Shown: positions 7,177-14,297 of the stretch, piece by piece
How positions within the stretch are numbered: position 1 is the first letter of the stretch
Layout: each line of letters begins with the position of its first letter
Source of the DNA: an uncultured Collinsella sp.
GTDB taxonomy: Bacteria > Actinomycetota > Coriobacteriia > Coriobacteriales > Coriobacteriaceae
Assembly: GCA_902489965.1 (NCBI GenBank)
Contig: CABUCA010000015.1
Location: forward strand, 1 to 33,950
Direction of reading: 5' to 3'
Length of the DNA: 33,950 nucleotides
Notes under the pieces: generated by a model
Database searches by the model: none
The model's input: only the letters and a program-made list of their open reading frames with translations
What the model was told of the DNA's origin: nothing
Position numbers and translations under genes: made by a program

Positions 7177-7599
7177 ATGCCCGATAAAAAGCTGACTGAC
7201 GAGTTACTCAATGAGCTTCTCGACGCGCCAAACATCGATGGCTATATCAAAGAACACGACTTTGCCGCCCCGTCGCTTTCGAACTACCTGAAGCAGCTAC
7301 TGCAGGAAAAGGGCTTGGAGCGCTCGCGCGTGGTTCGTATGGCCGATCTCAATGAGACCTTTGGCTATCAGATTTTTACCGGTGCGCGGCATCCGAGCCG
7401 CAATAAGGTGCTGCAGATTGCCTTTGCGATGGCGCTGACGCTCAAAGAGACTAACCGTGCGCTGACGGCTGCCGGGGTAAGCGTCCTTAACTGCAAGGAC
7501 CGCCGCGATGCGATTATCATCTTTTGCATCGATCGCGGGTGCAGCCTCCAAAAGGTCAACGAGGAGCTGTATCGCTTTGGCGAGGAGACGGTGAGTTAG
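7177..7599 (+). CDS. XRE-like helix-turn-helix protein linked to a kinase
   Basis: The 140-residue cytosolic protein has an N-terminal helical part (LTDELLNELLDAPNIDGYI), then a divergent HTH: LSNYLKQLLQEKGLERSRVV, a turn RMADLNETFGYQIFTGARHP, and RNKVLQIAFAMALTLKETNR. The C-terminal 40 residues (DRRDAIIIFCIDRGCSLQKV) are outside the HTH and might bind a partner. GGAGGTGA lies 7 nt before the ATG, one of the strongest ribosome sites here. HTH proteins of this shape next to Ser/Thr kinases are known in Firmicutes and Actinomycetota, and it may be a kinase substrate. That link is inference from position. Confidence 0.75.
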   Translation: MPDKKLTDELLNELLDAPNIDGYIKEHDFAAPSLSNYLKQLLQEKGLERSRVVRMADLNETFGYQIFTGARHPSRNKVLQIAFAMALTLKETNRALTAAGVSVLNCKDRRDAIIIFCIDRGCSLQKVNEELYRFGEETVS

Positions 7600-7684
7600 C
7601 GGCTGATATCTGAGCCGGCGGAGCTGCCGAACAACGATGCAAACGAACGGGGCGCGGATGCCATGGGGTGTCTGCGCCCTGCGC

Positions 7685-7690
7685 TATGAT
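7685..7690 (+). promoter_or_regulatory. -10 box for a probably leaderless kinase mRNA
   Basis: TATGAT ends 7 nt before the ATG at 7698, so transcription would begin at or next to the start codon. The GGAGG between them is only 2 nt from that ATG, too close for normal use. No -35 hexamer is evident. Confidence 0.5.
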
Positions 7691-7697
7691 GGAGGCT

Positions 7698-9077
7698 ATG
7701 GATACTCAGAGCCCAACATATTCCGATGACGAGCTGACCGCAGCGCTTGCCGAGCACCTGGCGTCGCTCGATCGCGACGACAGCTATCGCGTGGAGCGTG
7801 TACTTAAGCGCTCGTCCGTTGAAGCAACCGCGCTCGTGTACTTTGAAGGAACCGGCGGTGGTTCGCTCGGCCCCTTTGTCCGTAAACGCATCGATGCTTC
7901 GGCTCAAATCGGCGGGGCATACGAGCGTCTGTTTGCCGCTCAGCGGGCAGGCAGGCGTTTTGAGCACCTGCCCAGAATCGTCGATTGTCGTCGTGTGGGC
8001 GACGAGCTCAACGTGGTTATGGAATACATCGAAGGGGAGACGCTCGGGGCGCTGGTGGACCGTCTGGGAGCCACCCCCGATTATGCGCGTGAATTGTATC
8101 CTGCCCTATGCGATGCCGTGGGCGAGCTCCACGCCGGTTTTGCAATAGCGGGGGAGACGTCGGCGCCGGTGATCCATCGTGACCTCAAGCCGTCGAATAT
8201 CATCGTGACAGGTGCCAACTATACGCCTGATGACGGCCTGACATTTTCATCGCTGGTGATTATCGACTTGGGAATCGCTCGCGTATGGCGCGACGGCGCC
8301 GATGCCGACACCGTCAAGTTTGGGACACGGCCCTATGCGCCGCCCGAGCAGTATGGGTTTGGGCAGACGAGCGTGCGAAGCGACGTCTACGCACTTGGCG
8401 CCCTGTTGTTCTTCTGCTTGACGGGAGTCGACCCTAAGCCAGGGCTCGACCTGCGCGAGCAATGCGAGGCGCGTGGCATTCCCGCTCCACTTGCCGATGC
8501 CGTCTGCATGTCGATGGCGCTCGACCCGGCCAAGCGTTTTGCGAGTGCGGAAGCATTGGGACGGGCGACGCGCGCGGCATACGATCTAAGTCGCCCCGTG
8601 CGGCCTCTTGCGCCTGTGGCTGTCCGTACTCCGGCCTCGGAGACGGTGTTGACGCCCCAAGGGCTCCAGAACCCCGCGGGGCTTCCTAGGCCTGCCGCCT
8701 CCGCTGCATGCGGTCTGCTCTCTCGCGTTCCGGAGTCTTTGGGGCGCATTTGGAATACGCTCGTCTGCTTCTCGCTGCTCGTGTTCTTTGCCGGTAGTCA
8801 CTTTGCCGTCTTTCATCCCACCGGAGCAACCCAAAGCTACCCGACGTGGCTTCTCATAATCGAGTATTTTTTCTTTGTCGATGGCCTTATGGTGCTTATG
8901 CATTTTGCGCTGCTCGATAAGCGCCGTCTTCGTCGGCGATTCGCATTGCTCGACAGCTATCGCGGCAAGAAGCTCGCGAAACTCTGGCTCAAGGCATTGG
9001 GTGTGCTGCTCCTATGCATGATCGTCATAGTTGCGGTTGCCAATGCGACCGGCGTCGTCGATACCTCCGCTACCTAA
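7698..9077 (+). CDS. Transmembrane serine/threonine protein kinase
   Basis: About 459 residues from ATG 7698. The kinase domain spans roughly residues 20-300: a degenerate glycine loop, FVRKRID with the candidate ATP-anchoring Lys, MEYIEGETLG at the hinge, catalytic loop HRDLKPSNII near residue 160, DLGIAR in place of DFG, GTRPYAPPEQYG as the activation-segment end, and SDVYALGALLFFCLTG. All catalytic residues appear present, so activity is likely. A Pro/Ala-rich linker precedes three hydrophobic segments (LVCFSLLVFFAG, IIEYFFFVDGLMVLMHFALL, ALGVLLLCMIVIVAV) that anchor the C-terminus. There is no PASTA domain, so it is not a PknB/StkP orthologue. Alternative in-frame starts are 7668 (GTG), 7686 and 7689. 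Confidence 0.85.
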   Translation: MDTQSPTYSDDELTAALAEHLASLDRDDSYRVERVLKRSSVEATALVYFEGTGGGSLGPFVRKRIDASAQIGGAYERLFAAQRAGRRFEHLPRIVDCRRVGDELNVVMEYIEGETLGALVDRLGATPDYARELYPALCDAVGELHAGFAIAGETSAPVIHRDLKPSNIIVTGANYTPDDGLTFSSLVIIDLGIARVWRDGADADTVKFGTRPYAPPEQYGFGQTSVRSDVYALGALLFFCLTGVDPKPGLDLREQCEARGIPAPLADAVCMSMALDPAKRFASAEALGRATRAAYDLSRPVRPLAPVAVRTPASETVLTPQGLQNPAGLPRPAASAACGLLSRVPESLGRIWNTLVCFSLLVFFAGSHFAVFHPTGATQSYPTWLLIIEYFFFVDGLMVLMHFALLDKRRLRRRFALLDSYRGKKLAKLWLKALGVLLLCMIVIVAVANATGVVDTSAT

Positions 9078-9081
9078 AAGA

Positions 9082-9104
9082 AAAGGGCCCCATTGGGGCC
9101 CTTT
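9082..9104. terminator. Bidirectional terminator between convergent genes
   Basis: AAAGGGCCCC-ATT-GGGGCCCTTT forms a 10-bp stem with A/T ends on both sides, between the kinase stop (9077) and the stop of the minus-strand gene (9115). It can serve both transcripts. Confidence 0.8.
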
Positions 9105-9114
9105 GCAGTTGCAC

Positions 9115-10248
9115 TTAGATGCGGTTCATCTGAGCGGCGACTTTGTTGTACCAGTCCTGCCACGTGGGCGGGCAGTACTTTTTGGCTGCTGCCGGGGTAA
9201 GGGTGGAGCCGTAGTTGGCGCCCAGATAGGCAACGTGAGCGGAGATGCCCTCGCTCCAGCTGCCAAAGCTGCGCCAACCGCCGCCACGGGCACTCCAGCC
9301 CCAGGCGTTGTAAGAATTGGCGCAATAAGCGCCCTTGGTGCTCTCGATGCAGGCGATGGCGGGGGACCAACGGGGGTCGACACCGGTATTCCAAGCGGCG
9401 ACGGCAAAGTTATAGCCCTGGCCTGCCATGGGGGAGCCGGCGAGATAATTGTCGATGCGGCTCGTCCACTCATTAATGAACGAATCGTAATCGGAGCTAC
9501 CGGTATTGGCGTTGTTCACCGTGGTGTCGATGGTGGTGTTGGTGTTGGTGGCCTGGCTGCTGGAATTGCTGCCGCTTACGCCCTCGCCCGAGAGCTTCTC
9601 GGCGGCAGCGGCCTTATCGGCCTCAAGCTTGGCAAGCTCGGCGGCATTTTCCTGCTCGGCTTTTGCCTGTGCCTCGCTGCGGAGCTGCTGGGCCTGCGCC
9701 AGCGCATCCTCGGCGTTTTTCTGCTCTGCCTCAAGCTGAGACTTGGCCTGCTGGAGCTCAGCCTTGTTCTGCTCGAGTTCGGTTTGCATGTTATTGAGCT
9801 GTTCGATCTCGTCGACGCTCGAGCTCGTGATCTGGTTGGTGTATTTGCAGGTCGTGATGAACTCACCCAGGCTCTGTGCGTTGACCAGGAAGCTCACGAT
9901 GGGATTGGTGCCCTTCTGATACTTGTACAGATCGCGCATGGCGGAGCTTGCCTTGGCCTGCTGCTCGGGAAGCTTGGCCTCGATTTCCTCGATGCTTGCC
10001 TCATTGGAGTCAATCTGCTTTTGCAGGTCATCGAGTTTGGTGCGGGCGTCGTTGTAGGCGCTCGTGGCGGCTTCGATCTTCTGCTGGGCTGCGGAAAGCT
10101 GGTCCTGCGTTGCCTGCGAGGCGGCATACGCCGCAACGGGGGAGAGCATCGGCGTGGCCGTCAGCGCAACGGCGAGCGCGGCGCTCGTGATGATACGAGC
10201 CGGCTTCGACGCAATGAGCGCTGCGGTGCGATGATTCGAATGCTGCAT
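9115..10248 (-). CDS. Secreted coiled-coil protein with C-terminal lysozyme-like domain
   Basis: The 377-residue protein is exported: a basic start, a hydrophobic core (IITSAALAVALTATPMLSPV) and a signal peptidase site near AYAAS. Residues about 45-215 form a long coiled coil with CwlO/PcsB-like features (LSAAQQKIEAATSAYNDART, a hinge with FLVNAQSLGEF, then a Gln/Glu/Ala-rich return helix). A Ser/Asn/Thr linker leads to a C-terminal domain of about 120 residues with AVAAWNTGVDPRW, the putative catalytic Glu in ACIESTKGAYC, and NAWGWSARGGGW, a pattern of lysozyme/transglycosylase-like murein hydrolases. A role in peptidoglycan remodelling is inferred. ATG 10248 is chosen over TTG 10263 because AGAGGGA lies just before it. 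Confidence 0.8.
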   Translation of the reverse strand: MQHSNHRTAALIASKPARIITSAALAVALTATPMLSPVAAYAASQATQDQLSAAQQKIEAATSAYNDARTKLDDLQKQIDSNEASIEEIEAKLPEQQAKASSAMRDLYKYQKGTNPIVSFLVNAQSLGEFITTCKYTNQITSSSVDEIEQLNNMQTELEQNKAELQQAKSQLEAEQKNAEDALAQAQQLRSEAQAKAEQENAAELAKLEADKAAAAEKLSGEGVSGSNSSSQATNTNTTIDTTVNNANTGSSDYDSFINEWTSRIDNYLAGSPMAGQGYNFAVAAWNTGVDPRWSPAIACIESTKGAYCANSYNAWGWSARGGGWRSFGSWSEGISAHVAYLGANYGSTLTPAAAKKYCPPTWQDWYNKVAAQMNRI

Positions 10249-10290
10249 CCAGTCCCTCTGCAATCAATCGTAGGTTATGGTTCGAACGGT

Positions 10291-10421
10291 ATTCTACTAC
10301 TGCTTTCGACCTCAACTTGAACCTTAAAGGTCCCAAAGGGTCAAGTTGAACTTGAGGCTTTGGCTTTGACCTGCAGTTATGATGAATTGTTGAGAAACCA
10401 TAGAGTTCAACTTTAACGTTA
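10291..10421. repeat. Intergenic cluster of TTGAAC/GTTCAA motifs
   Basis: Between the secreted protein and the MOSC gene, related palindromic motifs recur: CTCAACTTGAACCTT (10310-10324), TCAAGTTGAACTTGA (near 10339-10353) and GAGTTCAACTTTAAC (near 10404-10418). A TAGAAT box for the secreted protein lies at 10296-10291 on the minus strand, directly beside the first copy. They may be operator sites for one regulator. No gene was found in 10264-10482. Confidence 0.35.
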
Positions 10422-10482
10422 CAGAGCCCTGTTTGAGAGGAGTTTTGGGCTGTAAAAGCCATCTCAACGTGGGGTTTTATAA

Positions 10483-11115
10483 CTACAGCGTGCCCTTCTG
10501 GTGAGCCTGCTCAATCTCTTCGAGGGCCTCGGCGGGGGTGAACGAACAGGAGCCGTCGCCGAGTTTGACTACCTGGATATCGTCGCCGGTATGGACCTCT
10601 CCGCCCTTTAGGACCACGCCAAAAATGCCCTCGTGGGGAAAGATACAGTCGCCGGCGAGATAGTAGATGGCACAGCGTGTGTGGCAGACCTTGCCGATTT
10701 GGCTGATTTCGACGAGCACGTCGCTTCCAAGCTTGAGCTGTGTGCCCAAGGGGAGCGAGAGTAGATTGATGCCCTGGGTGGTGAAGTTTTCTCCAAAGTC
10801 ACCCTCGCGCACATCGAGTCCGCGAGCCTGCGCCGTCTGGATGGACTCTGCGGCCAAAAAGGAAACCTGACGGTGCCAATGCCCGGCGTGTGCGTCGGAG
10901 GCGAGGCCGAATTGCTCTATAACGGTGTCGCGTCCATCGGCGACGGGCGACTTGCGTGTGCCCTTGTGTGCCGACGTGTTGATCGAGACGATGCGGGCGG
11001 GTCCGTTGTAGGCGTCGTTTGCCGTGCACAGGGGAGCGGTCGCTTTCGCGCGTTCCACCAGCTCGCGCTTCGCAGCATTGAGGATGGGATTATCGGTCGG
11101 ATGGTCTTGGGGCAC
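10483..11115 (-). CDS. MOSC domain protein
   Basis: The 210-residue cytosolic protein has the MOSC beta-barrel fold: GPARIVSINTSAHKGTRKSP, GLASDAHAGHWHRQVSFLA, REGDFGENFTTQGINL and the cysteine-containing ISQIGKVCHTRCAIYYLAGD. The family handles sulfur carried on a conserved Cys and appears in molybdenum cofactor sulfurases and stand-alone YiiM-like proteins. Both Cys of the CHTRC motif are present. The start is GTG at 11115 with GAAAGG upstream. No molybdopterin synthesis gene lies nearby, so the substrate is unknown. Residues 1-35 are outside the domain and helical. Confidence 0.8.
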   Translation of the reverse strand: MPQDHPTDNPILNAAKRELVERAKATAPLCTANDAYNGPARIVSINTSAHKGTRKSPVADGRDTVIEQFGLASDAHAGHWHRQVSFLAAESIQTAQARGLDVREGDFGENFTTQGINLLSLPLGTQLKLGSDVLVEISQIGKVCHTRCAIYYLAGDCIFPHEGIFGVVLKGGEVHTGDDIQVVKLGDGSCSFTPAEALEEIEQAHQKGTL

Positions 11116-11251
11116 GTGTGCGCCTTTCGCTCGAGGATGTCAATACGCTGAATCCTACAACAACGGTAGGTTCATTGCCCATTGTCATACAACGGTGAGC
11201 GCCGCCTTCGTGCTGGACGATTGCGTCGATTGCCATAGATACGGTGGAGCT

Positions 11252-11281
11252 TTGGGCGCCGGCGGCTTGGCACGCTAGAAT
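11252..11281 (+). promoter_or_regulatory. Candidate promoter of the D-aspartate ligase gene
   Basis: TTGGGC (11252-11257), an 18-bp spacer and TAGAAT (11276-11281) precede the gene by 56 bp. The rest of 11116-11251 shows only a small CCTAC/GTAGG inverted repeat (near 11153-11169) that may belong to the MOSC gene leader. Confidence 0.5.
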
Positions 11282-11337
11282 AAATCAGTTGCGCAAAGAC
11301 CGCCCGTTGTGTGGGCAGTTCATGATAGGAAGTTTCC

Positions 11338-12594
11338 ATGGCATTGCAATTTACAGAGCGCGAGTTCATTCCCGTGCTGCTCGGTGGCGACATCAACGCC
11401 TATTCGGTGGCGCGCGCCTTCTACGAGGAGTACCAGGTCAAGAGTCTGGTCTTTGGCAAGTACCAGACGGGTCCCGCGTACCGCAGCCAGATTATCGACT
11501 ACACGCCCAACGTGGATATCGACACCATGCCCGTGATGCTCAAAACCGTCAACGGCATTGCCCAAGCGCATGCCGATAAGACGATTGTCCTTGTGGGCTG
11601 TGGCGACAACTATGTCGCTCTCGTGGCTCAGGCCAAGGATGCCCATGAGTTGGCGGATAACATCGCCGCGCCTTACGCTCCCTATAGCATGCTTGAGCAG
11701 TGCCAGAAGAAGGAGATCTTCTACGAGCTGTGCGAGAAGCATGGCGTGCCCTATCCGCATACCTTTACCTTCACCATGGCGATGCTCAATGCCCAGGGTG
11801 AGGCACCTGCCGAAGTGCTCGACCAGATCGATTTTCCCTACCCGATGATTCTGAAGCCTTCTGACGGCATCATGTGGTGGCAGCATGAGTTCGAGGGCCA
11901 GAAGAAGGCTTATGAGATTGCCGACCGCGCCGAGCTGGAACAGGTCATTCGCGACTCGTATGCCAGCGGCTACACCGACGACCTGATCTTGCAGGATCGC
12001 GTGCCCGGCAACGACGAGTACATGCGCGTGCTCACCAGCTATTCCGACCGCAACGGCAAGGTCCGCATGATGTGCCTGGGCCATGTGCTGCTCGAGGAGC
12101 ATCAGCCCCACGGTGTCGGCAACCACGCCTGTATCATTACCGAGCCCAACGACGAGCTCATGGGCGGCGTGCGCAAGTTGCTCGAGGACCTTCACTTTGT
12201 GGGCTATTCCAACTTTGACGTTAAGTACGACGAGCGCGACGGCTCGTTTAAGTTCTTCGATTTCAACACGCGCCAGGGCCGCAGCAACTACTACGTCACT
12301 AACAGTGGCTTTAACGTTGCCAAGTATGTGGTGGACGAGTATGTGTTCAACCGCCCGTTTGAGCCGGAGTTTGTGACGGCGCAGGACGAGGCGCTGTGGA
12401 TGGTCGTCCCCATGGGCGTCGTCGACAAGTACGTCAAGGATCCCGAGCTGCGCGCTAAGGTGCATCGCCTGGACAAGGAAGGCAAGGGCGCCGACCCTTC
12501 GTTTATGAAGGGCGACTTTGTCTTTAACCGCTGGCTGCGCATGTGGCACACCAAGCTGCGCCACTTTAAGCTGTTCAAGACGTATTACAAGTAG
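11338..12594 (+). CDS. ATP-grasp ligase, probable D-aspartate ligase for peptidoglycan
   Basis: The 418-residue protein resembles the E. faecium D-aspartate ligase (Aslfm) over its length: FIPVLLGGDINAYSVARAFY at the N-terminus, IVLVGCGDNYVALVA, KEIFYELCEKHGVPYPHT, FPYPMILKPSDG with an ATP-grasp lysine, GRKK-like EGQKKAYEI, QDRVPGNDEYMRV, MMCLGHVLLEE, and the metal-binding FFDFNTRQGRSNYY. The enzyme activates D-Asp with ATP and joins it to the peptidoglycan precursor side chain at the inner membrane face. Support also comes from the racemase gene that follows. GATAGGAAG is the ribosome site. The recipient stem residue cannot be told from this window. Confidence 0.85.
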   Translation: MALQFTEREFIPVLLGGDINAYSVARAFYEEYQVKSLVFGKYQTGPAYRSQIIDYTPNVDIDTMPVMLKTVNGIAQAHADKTIVLVGCGDNYVALVAQAKDAHELADNIAAPYAPYSMLEQCQKKEIFYELCEKHGVPYPHTFTFTMAMLNAQGEAPAEVLDQIDFPYPMILKPSDGIMWWQHEFEGQKKAYEIADRAELEQVIRDSYASGYTDDLILQDRVPGNDEYMRVLTSYSDRNGKVRMMCLGHVLLEEHQPHGVGNHACIITEPNDELMGGVRKLLEDLHFVGYSNFDVKYDERDGSFKFFDFNTRQGRSNYYVTNSGFNVAKYVVDEYVFNRPFEPEFVTAQDEALWMVVPMGVVDKYVKDPELRAKVHRLDKEGKGADPSFMKGDFVFNRWLRMWHTKLRHFKLFKTYYK

Positions 12595-12603
12595 ATGAGC
12601 GCG

Positions 12604-12642
12604 GCGCCCGTCCGGTTTGCATCGGGCGGGCGCGGGTATGAT
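12604..12642 (+). promoter_or_regulatory. GC-rich hairpin directly followed by a -10 box
   Basis: GCGCCCGTCCG (12604-12614) pairs with CGGGCGGGCGC (12623-12633) with one wobble. Three bases later comes TATGAT (12637-12642). The hairpin lacks a U-run; it may trim or stabilise the ligase mRNA end while the -10 gives the racemase its own start. Confidence 0.45.
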
Positions 12643-12678
12643 ACGCGCAATTGCGCAAGCGTCACCAAGGAGGCGGCG

Positions 12679-13425
12679 ATGGAAAAGCTGGGAGTTATCG
12701 GCGGCATGGGCGCCGAGGCCACGTCGTATTACTACGACCAGGTGGTGCGTCATACGGCTGCTGCCTGCGATCAGGAACATATCGACATGGTGGTACTCTC
12801 CAAGTCGACCATGCCCGACCGCACGCTGGCCATTAAGACCGGCGAGCATGCCAAGCTGCTGGCGACCATGAAAGAGTGCGCCCAGGCACTCGAGTCGCTG
12901 GGCTGTGCACACATTGCCATTCCCTGCAACACGTCACACTACTTCTATGACCAGATCCAGTCGTTTACGAAGGTGCCGATTATCCACATGCCGCGTGAGT
13001 CGGTGCGCTATGCCCTTGCGGGTGCGGTGATGGGGGAGTGCGAGTTCGACCCCAACCTGAGTATGCCGGCCGAGCCGGTGCACAAGATTGGCATTATGGG
13101 AACCGATGGCACCGTGGGCGCGGGCGTCTACGGCCGCGAATGTAAGGCTGCGGGTGTTGAGGTCGTCTATCCCAGCGAGAAACGTCAGAACGATGTGATG
13201 TCGCTTATCTACGATGATGTGAAGGCCGGACGTGAGCCCGATATGGATAAGTTCGACCGCGTGATGTGGGAGTTCGCCCGTAGCGGCTGCGACCGCGTCA
13301 TTCTGGCCTGCACCGAGCTCTCGGTGCTGCAGAAGTACCGAGAGATGCCCGAGATCACCCTCGACGCCATGGACGTCCTGGTGCGCGAATCCATCATCCG
13401 TTGCGGTGCTCCCTACCGCCTCTAG
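12679..13425 (+). CDS. Aspartate/glutamate racemase family protein
   Basis: The 248-residue cofactor-independent racemase has the two catalytic cysteines: IPCNTSHYFYD in the first half and LACTELSVL in the second, with GVIGGMGAEATSYYYDQVV at the N-terminus and MGTDGTVGAGVYGRECKAAG at the start of the second lobe. It should interconvert L- and D-aspartate in the cytosol and so supply the preceding D-Asp ligase. The start at 12679 is set by AAGGAGG 4 nt upstream; the frame before it has no similarity. A glutamate racemase role for murein stem synthesis is less likely, because this is the aspartate-racemase subgroup (GGMG...T) by pattern. Confidence 0.9.
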   Translation: MEKLGVIGGMGAEATSYYYDQVVRHTAAACDQEHIDMVVLSKSTMPDRTLAIKTGEHAKLLATMKECAQALESLGCAHIAIPCNTSHYFYDQIQSFTKVPIIHMPRESVRYALAGAVMGECEFDPNLSMPAEPVHKIGIMGTDGTVGAGVYGRECKAAGVEVVYPSEKRQNDVMSLIYDDVKAGREPDMDKFDRVMWEFARSGCDRVILACTELSVLQKYREMPEITLDAMDVLVRESIIRCGAPYRL

Positions 13426-13484
13426 CTTCCGATCTGCCAAAAAGGGACAGGTTAATATTGGTAGGTTTTATCTGGTGAAACAGT

Positions 13485-13522
13485 AAAGGCCTCGGCTCGT
13501 TTGGTGCGAGCCGAGGCCTTTT
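13485..13522. terminator. Bidirectional terminator
   Basis: AAAGGCCTCGGCTCG and CGAGCCGAGGCCTTTT form a 15-bp perfect stem with a 7-nt loop between the convergent racemase and ecfT genes. A- and T-rich ends allow use in both directions. Confidence 0.85.
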
Positions 13523-13550
13523 GCGTTGGGCGGTTGCTGTCGGTAGTGAA

Positions 13551-14297
13551 CTAGAACAGGAAGCCGATGGCGATGAGGGCGATGCTGACGATGAGCACGG
13601 CGATGTCTAGGCCCTTGATGGGGTAGCGCTTGTACGAGCTGGCGCGCGTACGCAGATAGAAGCCGCGTTGTTCTGCCGCCAAGGCTGTGGCATCGGTTTT
13701 GCCCACGCTTGAGATGAGCAGCGGCACGCACAGTGGCAGCATGAGCTTAAGCTTCTTAATGGGGTTCTTGGTGTCGTACTCGACGCCGCGTGCGGTCTGC
13801 GCCTCCATGATGGCGTTCATCTCCTGACCAAACACCGGCACGAAGCGCAGCGCCGTGGTAAAGGTGAAGGCATAGCGATACGGCACGTGCAGCACCTCGA
13901 CGCAGGCGTTGGCAAGGTCGTTGAGCTTGGTCACCATGAGCATGAGGATGAGTGGTAACGCCACACCCAGCAGGCGCAGACAGGCCTTCGATCCTGTGAT
14001 GAGACCCGTGTCGGTGATAAAGCCCCACACCACGTTGCCATCGCGCATAAAGGCCAGCTGGAGCACCAGCATGATAAGCGCGAGCGGAATCAGCAACTTG
14101 AGCAGCGAGAACAGACGGTCGACGACGCCGGCATAGGCACCCAGCGCAAGGGTGAGTGCCAAAAAGCCCAGCAGCGCCACGTAGGTGTCGGACAAGAAGA
14201 TGCCGACGATGATGGCGGCGGCGAGGCCCAGTTTGACGACGGGATTCAGGCGATGCAGCAGCGTATCGCCCGGCATGTAGTCGATGACGTTAACCAC
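13551..14297 (-). CDS. ecfT: ECF transporter transmembrane component EcfT
   Basis: The 248-residue membrane protein links the substrate-binding S component to the ATPases. It has four to five hydrophobic segments (AAAIIVGIFLSDTYVALLGF, LLKLLIPLALIMLVL, LGVALPLILMLMVT, LDIAVLIVSIALIAIGFLF), the cytosolic coupling region with TTALRFVPVFGQEMNAIMEA, and the Ala-Arg-Gly type motif AQTARGVEY plus AAEQRGFYLR. The start is probably GTG 14297 (MVNVIDYMPGD), with AAGGAGA 9 nt upstream, rather than ATG 14330. It then overlaps the ATPase stop by 8 bp (GTGGTTAA), implying tight coupling in an operon. Confidence 0.9.
   Translation of the reverse strand: MVNVIDYMPGDTLLHRLNPVVKLGLAAAIIVGIFLSDTYVALLGFLALTLALGAYAGVVDRLFSLLKLLIPLALIMLVLQLAFMRDGNVVWGFITDTGLITGSKACLRLLGVALPLILMLMVTKLNDLANACVEVLHVPYRYAFTFTTALRFVPVFGQEMNAIMEAQTARGVEYDTKNPIKKLKLMLPLCVPLLISSVGKTDATALAAEQRGFYLRTRASSYKRYPIKGLDIAVLIVSIALIAIGFLF

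Noticed and set aside
13436..13484. Dispersed GGGACAG-type repeat after the racemase gene
   Set aside because: It shares only a short GGGACAG with the 16063 element, too little to call a family from this window.
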